Assembly: GCA_964019165.1 (NCBI GenBank)
Contig: OZ025268.1
Coordinates: 13,164,359 to 13,228,358, forward strand
Origin: Mastigias papua
Lineage: Eukaryota > Cnidaria > Scyphozoa > Rhizostomeae > Mastigiidae
DNA: 64,000 bases
Reading direction: 5' to 3'
The position numbers and the translations under genes were made by a program. Under the pieces are notes generated by a model. That model saw nothing but the letters and a program-made list of their open reading frames with translations, made no database searches and had not been told where the DNA came from. How positions within the stretch are numbered: position 1 is the first letter of the stretch; each line of letters starts with the position of its first letter. Below are positions 49,921-62,460 of the stretch, piece by piece.

Positions 49921-52900
49921 GTCAGTTTTGCGACATGTGAAGCACTTTAAAAGCTATATATTGTGTAAAAACAGAGACTAAGACTAATTTGAGTAGGACA
50001 TATTAGCTAAACTACTGGCATCGGTGTAGCCATGGATGTAAAAGACGTTTACCGGCTGCGATTGACGCACTTCCACTCAATTTCAATCATACAACAGTAT
50101 ATGCACATATTGGCATTGCTTGTGATGGGCGTAAAATACGCATAAGTGTAAAGTGTGAGAATACAGCAATGACGACAAATCTGATGATCAAATGATATTA
50201 TAACTTCTAGATTCACTGCAGGAATATGCTTAGATTATGTTTTGGAGCTATTACACACGTACTTATAGTGATTGTAGGCCTTGCATATTATTGTCAGTTT
50301 TGCGACATGTAAAGCACTCCAATGCTCTATATTGGTTTAAAACAGAGACTAAGACTAATCTGAGTAGGAAACATTAGCTAAACTACTGGCATCGGTGTAA
50401 CCATAGATGTAAAAGACGTTTAGCGGGTGAGATTGACGCTCTTCCACTCAATTTCAATCACACAACAGTATATGCACATATTAGCATTGACTGTAATGGG
50501 TCTAAAATACGTTTGTGGGCAATGTGTGAAAATACAGAGATGACGACTGATCTGATTGTCATATGATATTATAAATGCTAGATTCACTGCAGGAATATGC
50601 TTAGATTATGTCGTGGATCTGTTACACACGTACTTATAATGATTGTAGCCCTTGCATAGTATTGTCAGTTTTGCGACATGTAAAGCACTTTAAAGCTGTA
50701 TATAGTGTAAATACAGAGACTAAGGCTAATTTGAGTAGGAAACATTAGCTAAACTACTGGCATCGGTCTAACCATAGATGTAAAAGACATTTAGCGGGTG
50801 AGATTGACGCTCTTCCACTCAATTTCAATCACACAACAGTATATGCACATATTAGCATTGACTGTAATGGGCCTAAAATCCGTTTCTGGACAAAGTGTGA
50901 AAATACAGAGATGACGGCTGATCTGATTGTCATATGATATTATAAATGCTAGATTCACTGCAGGAATATGCTTAGATTATGTCGTGGAGCTGTTACACAC
51001 GTACTTATAATGATTGTAGCCCTTGCATAGTATTGTCAGATTTGCGACATGTAAAGCACTTTAAAGCTCTATATTGTGTAAAAACAGAGACTACGGCTAC
51101 TTTGAGTAGGAAATATTAGCTAAGCTACAGGCATCGGTGTAACCATAGATGTAAAAGACGTTTAGCGGGTGAGATTGAGGCACTTCCACTCATGTTGAAT
51201 CATACAACAGTATATGCCAATATTGGCATTGTGTGTGATGGGCCTAAAATACGTATGTGTGCTAGGTCTGACAATACAGCAATGACGACAGATCTGATGG
51301 TCATATGATATTATAAATGCTAGATTCACTGCAGGAATATGCTTAGATTATGTTTTGGAGCTATTACACACGTACTTATAGTGATTGTAGGCCTTGCATA
51401 TTATTGTCAGTTTTGCGACATGTAAAGCACTCTAAAGCTCTATGTTGGGTAAAAACAGAGACTAAGGCTAATTTGAGTAGGAAACATTACCTAAACTACT
51501 GTCATCAGTGCAACCATGGATACAAAAAAGAACGTTTATTGTATGCGATTAAAGCACTTCCACTCAAGTTCACTCATATAACAGTATATGCCAATATTGG
51601 CATTGCCTGTGATGGGTTTTAAACACGAATGTGTGCAAGGTCTGACAATACAGAGATGACGACTGCTCTGATGGTCATATGATATTATACATGCTGGATT
51701 CACTGCAGGAATATGCTTAGATTATGTTTTGGAGCTATTACACACTTACTTAGTGTGATTTTAGGCCTTGCATAGTATTGTCAGTTTTGCGATATGTAAT
51801 GCACTTTACAGCTGTATATAGTGTAAAAACAGAGACTAAGCCTAATTTCAGTAGGACACATTCGCTAAACTACTGGCATCGGTGTAACCATAGATGTAAA
51901 AGACGTTTAGTGTATGAGAGTGATGCACTTCCACTCAATTTCACTCATACAACAGTATATGCACATATTGGCATTGCCTGTGATGGGCCTAAAATACGTA
52001 TATCTGCAAGGTCTGACAATACAGCAATGACGACTGATCTGATGGTCATCTGATATTATAAATGCTAGATTCACTGCAGGAATATGCTTAGATTATGTTT
52101 TGGAGCTATTACACACGTACTTAAAGTGATTGTAGGCCTTGCATAGTATTGTCAGTTGTGCGACATGTAAAGCACTGTAAAGCTCTATATTGTGTACAAA
52201 CAGAGACTAAGACTAATTTGAGTAGGAAACATTAGCTAAACTACTGGCATCGGTGTAACCATAGATGTAAAAGACGTTTGGCGGGTGAGATTGAGGTACT
52301 TCCACTCATGTTGAATCATACAACAGTATATGCACATACTGGCATTGCTGGTGATAGGCCTAAAATACGTATGTGTACAAGGTCTGACAATACCGCAATG
52401 ACGACTGATCTGATTGTCATATGATATTATAAATGCTAGATTCACTGCAGGAATATGCTTAGATTATGCTTTGGAGCTATTACACACGTACTTAAAGTGA
52501 TTGTAGGCCTTGCATAGTATTGTCAGTTTTGCGACATGTAAAGCACTCTAAAGCTCTATATTGTGTAAAAACAGAGACTAAGGCTAATTTGAGTAGGAAA
52601 CATTAGCTAAACTACTGGCATCGGTGTAACCATAGATGTAAAAGACGTTTAGCGGATGAGATTGACGTACTTCCACTCAATTTCAATCACACAACAGTAT
52701 ATACACATATTAGCATTGCTTGTGATGGGCCTAAAATACGTCTGTGTGCAAGGTCTGACAATACAGCAATGACTACAGATCTGATTGTCATATGATGTTA
52801 AAAATGCTAGATTCACTGCAGGAATATGCTTAGATTATGTTTTGGAGCTATTACACAAGTACTTATAGTGATTGTAGGCCTTGCATAGTATTGTCAGTTT

Positions 52901-54380
52901 TGCGACATGTAAAGCACTCTAAAGCTCTATATTGGTTTAAAACAGAGACTAAGACTAATCTGAGTAGGAAACATTAGCTAAACTACTGGCATCGGTGTAA
53001 CCATAGATGTAAAAGACGTTTAGCGGGTGAGATTGACGCATGTCCACTCAATTTCAATCACACAACAGTATATGCACATATTAGCATTGACTGTAAAGGG
53101 CCTAAAATACGTATGTGTGCAAGGTCTGACAATACAGCAATGACGACTGATCTGATGGTCATATGATATTATAAATGCTAGATTCACTGCAGGAATATGC
53201 TTAGATTATGTTTTGGAGCTATTACACACGTACTTAAAGTGATTGTAGGCCTTGCATAGTATTGTCAGTTGTGCGACATGTAAAGCACTGTAAAGCTCTA
53301 TATTGTGTACAAACAGAGACTAAGACTAATTTGAGTAGGAAACATTAGCTAAACTACTGGCATCGGTGTAACCATAGATGTAAAAGACGTTTGGCGGGTG
53401 AGATTGAGGCACTTCCACTCATGTTGAATCATACAACAGTATATGCACATACTGGCATTGCTGGTGATAGGCCTAAAATACGTATGTGTACAAGGTCTGA
53501 CAATACCGCAATGACGACTGATCTGAAGGTCATATGATATTATAAATGCTAGATTCACTGCAGGAATATGCTTAGATTATGCTTTGGAGCTATTACACAC
53601 GTACTTAAAGTGATTGTAGGCCTTGCATAGTATTGTCAGTTTTGCGACATGTAAAGCACTCTAAAGCTCTATATTGTGTAAAAACAGAGACTAAGGCTAA
53701 TTTGAGTAGGAAACATTAGCTAAACTACTGGCATCGGTGTAACCATAGATGTACAAGACGTTCAGCGGATGAGATTGACGTACTTCAACTTAATTTCAAT
53801 CATACAACAGTATATGCACAAATTGGCATTGCTTGTGATGGGCCTAAAATACGTATGTGTGCAAGGTCTGACAATACAGCAATGACGACTGATCTGATGG
53901 TCATATGATATTATAAATGCTGGATTCACTGCAGGAATATGCTTAGATTATGTTTTGGAGCTATTGCACACGTACTTAAAGTGATTGTAGGCCTTGCATA
54001 GTATTGTCAGTTTTGCGAAATGTAAAGCACTTTAAAGCTCTATATTGTGTAAAAACAGAGACTAAGGCTAATTTGAGTAGGAAACATTAGCTAAACTACT
54101 GGCATCGGTGTAACCATAGATGTAAAAGACATGTAGCGGGTGAGATTGAGGCACTTCCACTCATGTTGAATCACAGAACAGTATATGCACATATGAGCAT
54201 TGACGGTAATGGGCCTAAAATCCGTTTCTGGACAATGTGTGAAAATACAGAGATGACGGCTGATCTGATTGTCATATGATATTATAAATGCTAGATTCAC
54301 TGCAGGAATATGCTTAGAATATGTTTTGGAGCTATTACACACGTACTTAAAGTGATTGTAGGCCTTGCATAGTATTGTCA
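49921..54380 (+). repeat. Right mosaic HOR, segment 2
   Basis: Repeats the marker series of segment 1 (GTGAAGCAC at 49937, ATAACTTCTAG at 50200, ACTACGGCTACTTTG at 51091, GATACAAAAAAGAACG near 51519, TACATGCTGGATTC at 51689). An additional monomer with GTAAATACAGAG, CATCGGTCTAACC and GACAAAGTGTG lies at about 50.7 to 51.0 kb. Around 53.17 to 54.38 kb the monomers match 48.72 to 49.92 kb at offset 4456 (12 x 371 + 4). Confidence 0.82.
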
Positions 54381-55780
54381 GTTTTGCGACATGTGAAGCA
54401 CTTTAAAAGCTATATATTGTGTAAAAACAGAGACTAAGACTAATTTGAGTAGGACATATTAGCTAAACTACTGGCATCGGTGTAGCCATGGATGTAAAAG
54501 ACGTTTACCGGCTGCGATTGACGCACTTCCACTCAATTTCAATCACACAACAGTATATGCACATATTAGCATTGACTGTAATGGGTCTAAAATACGTTTG
54601 TGGGCAATGTGTGAAAATACAGAGATGACGACTGATCTGATTGTCATATGATATTATAAATGCTAGATTCACTGCAGGAATATGCTTAGATTATGTCGTG
54701 GATCTGTTACACACGTACTTATAATGATTGTAGCCCTTGCATAGTATTGTCAGTTTTGCGACATGTAAAGCACTTTAAAGCTGTATATAGTGTAAATACA
54801 GAGACTAAGGCTAATTTGAGTAGGATACATTAGCTAAACTACTGGCATCGGTCTAACCATAGATGTAAAAGACATTTAGCGGGTGAGATTGACGCTCTTC
54901 CACTCAATTTCAATCACACAACAGTATATGCACATATTAGCATTGACTGTAATGGGCCTAAAATCCGTTTCTGGACAAAGTGTGAAAATACAGAGATGAC
55001 GGCTGATCTGATTGTCATATGATATTATAAATGCTAGATTGACTGCAGGAATATGCTTAGATTATGTCGTGGAGCTGTTACACACGTACTTATAATGATT
55101 GTAGCCCTTGCATAGTATTGTCAGATTTGCGACATGTAAAGCACTTTAAAGCTCTATATTGTGTAAAAACAGAGACTACGGCTACTTTGAGTAGGAAATA
55201 TTAGCTAAGCTACAGGCATCGGTGTAACCATAGATGTAAAAGACGTTTAGCGGGTGAGATTGAGGCACTTCCACTCATGTTGAATCATACAACAGTATAT
55301 GCCAATATTGGCATTGTGTGTGATGGGCCTAAAATACGTATGTGTGCTAGGTCTGACAATACAGCAATGACGACAGATCTGATGGTCATATGATATTATA
55401 CATGCTGGATTCACTGCAGGAATATGCTTAGATTATGTTTTGGAGCTATTACACACGTACTTAGTGTGATTTTAGGCCTTGCATAGTATTGTCAGTTTTG
55501 CGATATGTAATGCACTTTACAGCTGTATATAGTGTAAAAACAGAGACTAAGCCTAATTTCAGTAGGACACATTCGCTAAACTACTGGCATCGGTGTAATC
55601 ATGGATACAAAAAAGAACGTTTAGTGTATGAGAGTGATGCACTTCCACTCAATTTCACTCATACAACAGTATATGCACATATTGGCATTGCCTGTGATGG
55701 GCCTAAAATACGTATATCTGCAAGGTCTGACAATACAGCAATGACGACTGATCTGATGGTCATCTGATATTATAAATGCT
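54381..55780 (+). repeat. Right mosaic HOR, segment 3 (two monomers lost)
   Basis: Starts with GTGAAGCAC at 54393 (offset 4456 from 49937). Within the first monomer, at about 54545, it jumps from the CCGGCTGCGATTG type directly to the GGGTCTAAAATACG type, and the offset falls to 4085, one monomer fewer. Near 55390 the offset falls again to 3711 because the GATACAAAAAAGAACG monomer found at 51350 is absent. The next monomer (55489 to 55767) then carries that same +3-bp insertion inside an otherwise different type, so part of the lost monomer survives as a conversion tract. Confidence 0.82.
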
Positions 55781-57637
55781 AGATTCACTGCAGGAATATG
55801 CTTAGATTATGTTTTGGAGCTATTACACACGTACTTAAAGTGATTGTAGGCCTTGCATAGTATTGTCAGTTGTGCGACATGTAAAGCACTGTAAAGCTCT
55901 ATATTGTGTACAAACAGAGACTAAGACTAATTTGAGTAGGAAACATTAGCTAAACTACTGGCATCGGTGTAACCATAGATGTAAAAGACGTTTGGCGGGT
56001 GAGATTGAGGCACTTCCACTCATGTTGAATCATACAACAGTATATGCACATACTGGCATTGCTGGTGATAGGCCGTAAATACGTATGTGTACAAGGTCTG
56101 ACAATACCGCAATGACGACTGATCTGAAGGTCATATGATATTATAAATGCTAGATTCACTGCAGGAATATGCTTAGATTATGCTTTCGAGCTATTACACA
56201 CGTACTTAAAGTGATTGTAGGCCTTGCATAGTATTGTCAGTTTTGCGACATGTAAAGCACTCTAAAGCTCTATATTGTGTAAAAACAGAGACTAAGGCTA
56301 ATTTGAGTAGGAAACATTAGCTAAACTACTGGCATCGGTGTAACCATAGATGTAAAAGACGTTTAGCGGATGAGATTGACGCACTTCCACTCAATTTCAA
56401 TCACACAACAGTATATGCACATATTAGCATTGACTGTAATGGGCCTAAAATACGTTTGTGGGCAATGTGTGAAAATACAGAGATGACGACTGATCTGATT
56501 GTCATATGATATTATAAATGCTAGATTCACTTCAGGAATATGCTTAGATTATGTTTTGGAGCTATTGCACACGTACTTAAAGTGATTGTAGGCCTTGCAT
56601 AGTATTGTCAGTTTTGCGACATGTAAAGCACTTTAAAGCTGTATATAGTGTAAAAACAGAGACTAAGGCTAATTTGAGTAGGAAACATTAGCTAAACTAC
56701 TGGCATCGGTCTAACCATAGATGTAAAAGACATTTAGCGGGTGAGATTGACGCTCTTCCACTCAATTTCAATCACACAACAGTATATGCACATATTAGCA
56801 TTGACTGTAATGGGCCTAAAATCCGTTTCTGGACAAAGTGTGAAAATACAGAGATGACGGCTGATCTGATTGTCATATGATATTATAAATGCTAGATTCA
56901 CTGCAGGAATATGCTTAGATTATGTCGTGGAGCTGTTACACACGTACTTATAAGGATTGTAGCCCTTGCATAGTATTGTCAGTTTTGCGACATGTAAAGC
57001 ACTTTAAAGCTCTATATTGTGTAAAAACAGAGACTACGGCTACTTTGAGTAGGAAATATTAGCTAAACTACAGGCATCGGTGTAACCATAGATGTAAAAG
57101 ACGTTTAGCGGGTGAGATTGAGGCACTTCCACTCATGTTGAATCATGCAACAGTATATGCCGATATTGGCATTGTGTGTGATGGGCCTAAAATACGTATG
57201 TGTGCTAGGTCTGACAATACAGCAATGACGACAGATCTGATGGTCATATGATATTATAAATGCTAGATTCACTGCAGGAATATGCTTAGATTATGTTTTG
57301 GAGCTATTACACACGTACTTATAGTGATTGTAGGCCTTGCATATTATTGTCAGGTTTGCGACATGTAAAGCACTCTAAAGCTCTATGTTGGGTAAAAACA
57401 GAGACTAAGGCTAATTTGAGTAGGAAACATTACCTAAACTACTGTCATCAGTGCAACCATGGATACAAAAAAGAACGTTTATTGTATGCGATTAAAGCAC
57501 TTCCACTCAAGTTCACTCATATAACAGTATATGCCAATATTAGCATTGCTTGTGATGGGCCTAAACTACGTCTGTGTGCAAGGTCTGACAATACAGCAAT
57601 GACGACTGATCTGATGGTCATCTGATATTATAAATGC
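55781..57637 (+). repeat. 1858-bp five-monomer HOR, unit 1
   Basis: Much of it matches the next unit at an offset of 1858 bp: the GGCGGGTGAGATTGAGG monomer (55950 versus 57808), the GACGCTCTTCC monomer with CCGTTTCTGGACAA (56750 versus 58608), GTCGTGGAGCTGTTAC with TATAAGGATTG (56931 versus 58789), and the +3-bp GATACAAAAAAGAACG monomer (57293 versus 59151). The second monomer of the unit differs between copies, so the unit has been patched by conversion since it doubled. Confidence 0.8.
57293..57625 (+). other. 110-codon open frame in the +3-bp monomer (probably not a gene)
   Basis: This is the only full-length open frame in the right half of the array. It begins ATGTTTTGGAGC, ends GTC ATC TGA, and is one codon longer than the left-domain frames because of the in-frame 3-bp insertion (HGYKKER in place of HRCKRR). 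It stays open because this monomer has AAACATTACC, giving Tyr at codon 47, where most others have TAG. Its close relatives at 48007, 51350 and 59151 stop early at GGGTTTTAA. No domain is recognisable and I do not think it encodes a functional protein. Confidence 0.6.
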
Positions 57638-59430
57638 TAGATTCACTGCAGGAATATGCTTAGATTATGTTTTGGAGCTATTACACACGTACTTAAAGTG
57701 ATTGTAGGCCTTGCATAGTATTGTCAGTTGTGCGACATGTAAAGCACTGTAAAGCTCTATATTGTGTACAAACAGAGACTAAGACTAATTTGAGTAGGAA
57801 ACATTAGCTAAACTACTGGCATCGGTGTAACCATAGATGTAAAAGACGTTTGGCGGGTGAGATTGAGGCACTTCCACTCATGTTGAATCATACAACAGTA
57901 TATGCACATACTGGCATTGCTGGTGATAGGCCTAAAATACGTATGTGTACAAGGTCTGACAATACAGCAATGACGACTGATCTGATGGTCATATGATATT
58001 ATAAATGCTAGATTCACTGCAGGAATATGCTTAGATTATGGTTTGGAGCTATTACACACGTACTTAAAGTGATTGAAGGCCTTGCATAGTATTGTCAGTT
58101 TTGCGACATGTAAAGCACTGTAAAGCTCTATATTGTGTAAAAACAGAGAGTTCGACCAATTTGAGTAGGAAACATTAGCTAAACTACTGCCATCGGTGTA
58201 ACCATAGATGTAAAAGACGTTTGGCGGGTGAGATTGAGACACTTCCACTCATGTTGAATCATACAACAGTATATGCACATATTAGCATTGTCTGTGATGG
58301 GCCTAAAATACGTCTGTGTGCAAGGTCTGACAATACAGCAATGACGACTGATCTGATTGTCATATGATATTATAAATGCTAGATTCACTGCAGGAATATG
58401 CTTAGATTATGTTTTGGAGCTATTGCACACGTACTTAAAGTGATTGTAGGCCTTGCATAGTATTGTCAGTTTTGCGACATGTAAAGCACTTTAAAGCTCT
58501 ATATTGTGTAAAAACAGAGACTAAGGCTAATTTGAGTAGGAAACATTAGCTAAACTACTGGCATAGGTGTAACAATAGATGTAAAAGACGTTTAGCGGGT
58601 GAGATTGACGCTCTTCCACTCAATTTCAATCACACAACAGTATATGCACATATTAGCATTGACTGTAATGGGCCTAAAATCCGTTTCTGGACAATGTGTG
58701 AAAATACAGAGATGACGGCTGATCTGATGGTCATATGATATTATAAATGCTAGATTCACTGCAGGAATATGCTTAGATTATGTCGTGGAGCTGTTACACA
58801 CGTACTTATAAGGATTGTAGCCCTTGCATAGTATTGTCAGTTTTGCGACATGTAAAGCACTTTAAAGCTCTATATTGTGTAAAAACAGAGACTACGGCTA
58901 CTTTGAGTAGGAAATATTAGCTAAACTACAGGCATCGGTGTAACCATAGATGTAAAAGACGTTTAGCGGGTGAGATTGAGGCACTTCCACTCATGTTGAA
59001 TCATACAACAGTATATGCCAATATTGGCATTGTGTGTGATGGGCCTAAAATACGTATGTGTGCTAGGTCTGACAATACAGCAATGACGACAGATCTGATG
59101 GTCATATGATATTATAAATGCTAGATTCACTGCAGGAATATGCTTAGATTATGTTTTGGAGCTATTACACACGTACTTATAGTGATTGTAGGCCTTGCAT
59201 ATTATTGTCAGTTTTGCGACATGTAAAGCACTCTAAAGCTCTATGTTGGGTAAAAACAGAGACTAAGGCTAATTTGAGTAGGAAACATTACCTAAACTAC
59301 TGTCATCAGTGCAACCATGGATACAAAAAAGAACGTTTATTGTATGAGATTAAAGCACTTCCACTCAATTTCACTCATATAACAGTATATGCCAATATTG
59401 GCATTGCCTGTGATGGGTTTTAAACACGTA
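57638..59430 (+). repeat. 1858-bp five-monomer HOR, unit 2
   Basis: Second copy of the five-monomer set, ending near 59400 where GGGTTTTAAACACG replaces the GGGCCTAAACTACG seen at the end of unit 1. A monomer with AGAGAGTTCGACCAATTTG (58145) and TGATTGAAGGCC (58072) replaces the corresponding one of unit 1. It shares the (+3)-type monomer with 48.0, 51.35 and 57.3 kb. Confidence 0.78.
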
Positions 59431-62400
59431 TGTGTGCAAGGTCTGACAATACAGAGATGACGACTGCTCTGATGGTCATATGATATTATACATGCTGGAT
59501 TCACTGCAGGAATATGCTTAGATTATGTTTTGGAGCTATTACACACTTACTTAGTGTGATTTTAGGCCTTGCATAGTATTGTCAGTTTTGCGATATGTAA
59601 TGCACTTTACAGCTGTATATAGTGTAAAAACAGAGACTAAGCCTAATTTCAGTAGGACACATTCGCTAAACTACTGGCATCGGTGTAACCATAGATGTAA
59701 AAGATGTTTAGTGTATGAGAGTGATGCACTTCCACTCAATTTCACTCATACAACAGTTTATGCACATATTGGCATTGCTGGTGATAGGCCTAAAATACGT
59801 ATGTGTACAAGGTCTGACAATACCGCAATGACGACTGATCTGAAGGTCATATGATATTATAAATGCTAGATTCACTGCAGGAATATGCTTAGATTATGTT
59901 TTGGAGCTATTACACACGTACTTAAAGTGATTGTAGGCCTTGCATAGTATTGTCAGTTTTGCGACATGTAAAGCACTTTAAAAGCTATATATTGTGTACA
60001 AACAGAGACTAAGGCTAATTTGAGTAGGACACATTAGCTAAACTACTGGCATCGGTGTAACCATAGATGTAAAAAACGTTTAGCGGGTGAGATTGACGCA
60101 CTTCCACTCAATTTCAATCACACAACAGTATATGTACATATTAGCATTGCCTGTGATGGGCCTAAAATACGTATGTGTGCAAGGTCTGACAATACAGCAA
60201 TGACTACAGATCTGATGGTCAAATGATATTATAACTTCTAGATTCACTGCAGGAATATGCTTAGATTATGTTTTGGAGCTATTACACACGTACTTATAAT
60301 GATTGTAGGCCTTGCATAGTATTGTCAGTTTTGCGACATGTAAAGCACTCTAACGCTCTATATTGGTTTAAAACAGAGACTAAGACTAATCTGAGTAGGA
60401 AACATTAGCTAAACTACTGGCATCGGTGTAACCATAGATGTAAAAGACGTTTAGCGGGTGAGATTGACGCATTTCCACTCAAATTCAATCACACAACAGT
60501 ATATGCACATATTAGCATTGACTGTAATGGGCCTAAAATACGTATGTGTGCAAGGTCTGACAATACAGCAATGACGACTGATCTGATGGTCATATGATAT
60601 TATAAATGCTAGAATCACTGCAGGAATATGCTTAGATTATGTTTTGGAGCTAATACACACGTACTTAAAGTGATTGTAGGCCTTGCATAGTATTGTCAGT
60701 TTTGCGACATGTAAAGCACTTTAAAGCTCTATATTGTGTAAAAACAGAGACTTAGACCAATTTGAGTAGGAAACATTAGCTAAACTACTGGCATCGGTGT
60801 AACCATAGATGTAAAAGACGTTTAGCGGGTGAGATTGAGGCACTTCCACTCATGTTGAATCATACAACAGTATATGCCAATATTGGCAATGCATGTGATG
60901 GGCGTTACAAACGTATGTGTGCAAGGTCTGACAATACAGCAATGACGACTGATCTGATGGTCATATGATATTATAAATGCTAGATTCACTGCAGGAATAT
61001 GCTTAGATTATGTTTTGGAGCTATTACACACGTACTTAAAGTGATTGTAGGCCTTGCATAGTATTGTCAGTTTTGCGACATGTAAAGCACTCTAAAGCTC
61101 TATATTGGTTTAAAACAGAGACTAAGACTAATATGAGTAGGAAGCATTAGCTAAACTACTGGCATCGGTGTAACCATTGATGTAAAAGACGTTTAGCGGG
61201 TGAGATTGACGCACTTCCACTCAATTTCAATCACACACCAGTATATGCACATATTAGCATTGACTGTAATGGGCCTAAAATCCGTTTCTGGACAATGTGT
61301 GAAAATACAGAGATGACGGCTGATCTGATTGTCATATGATATTATAAATGCTAGATTAACTGCAGGAATATGCGTAGATTATGTTTTGGAGCTATTGCAC
61401 ACGTACTTAAAGTGATTGTAGGCCTTGCATAGTATTGTCAGTTTTGCGACATGTAAAGCACTTTAAAGCTATATATTGTGTAAAAACAGAGACTAAGGCT
61501 AATTTGAGTAGGAAACATTAGCTAAACTACTGGCATCGGTGTAACCATAGATGTAAAAGACGTTTAGCGGGTGATATTGAGGCACTTCCACTCATGTTGA
61601 ATCAAACAACAGTATATACACATATTAGCATTGACTGTAATGGGCCTAAAATCCGTTTCTGGACAATGTGTGAAAATACAGAGATGACGGCTGATCTGAT
61701 TGTCATATGATATTATAAATGCTAGATTCACTGCAGGAATATGCTTAGATTATGGTTTGGAGCTATTACACACGTACTTAAAGTGATTGTATGCCTTGCA
61801 TAGTATTGTCAGTTTTGCGACATATAAAGCACTTTAAAGCTCTATATAGTGTAAAAACAGAGACAAAGGCTAATTTGAGTAGGAAACATTAGCTAAACTA
61901 CTGGCATCGGTGTAACCATAGATGTAAAAGACGTTTAGCGGGTGAGATTGACGCACTTCCACTCATGTTGAATCAAACAACAGTATATACACATATTAGC
62001 ATTGACTGTAATGGGCCTAAAATCCGTTTCTGGACAATGTGTGAAAATACAGAGATGACGACTGATCTGATTGTCATATGATATTATAAATGCTAGATTA
62101 ACTGCAGGAATACGCTTAGATTATGTTTTGGAGCTATTGCACACGTACTTAAAGTGATTGTAGGCCTTGCATAGTATTGTCAGTTTTGCGACATGTAAAG
62201 CACTTTAAAGCTCTATATTGTGTAAAAACAGAGACTACGGCTAATTTGAGTAGGACACATTAGCTACACTGCTGGCATCGGTGTAACCATAGATGTAAGA
62301 GATGGTTAGCGGCTGAGATTGAGGCACTTGCACTCATTTTGAATCATACATCAGTATATGCAAATATTGGCATTGCTTATGATGTGCCTAAAATACGTAT

Positions 62401-62460
62401 GTGTGCAAGGTCTGACAATACAGCAATGACGACTGATCTGATGGTCATATGATATTATAA
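59431..62460 (+). repeat. Right flank: single monomers, limited HOR order
   Basis: Monomers of known types in a new order, including a chimera at 59579 to 59860 that starts as the GATATGTAATGCAC type and ends as the GCTGGTGATAGGCC/GACAATACCGC type, and another appearance of CAAATGATATTATAACTTC (60220). Two monomers near 61.49 to 62.09 kb share CATGTTGAATCAAACAAC and form a local pair. No gene or foreign sequence is visible. Confidence 0.65.
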
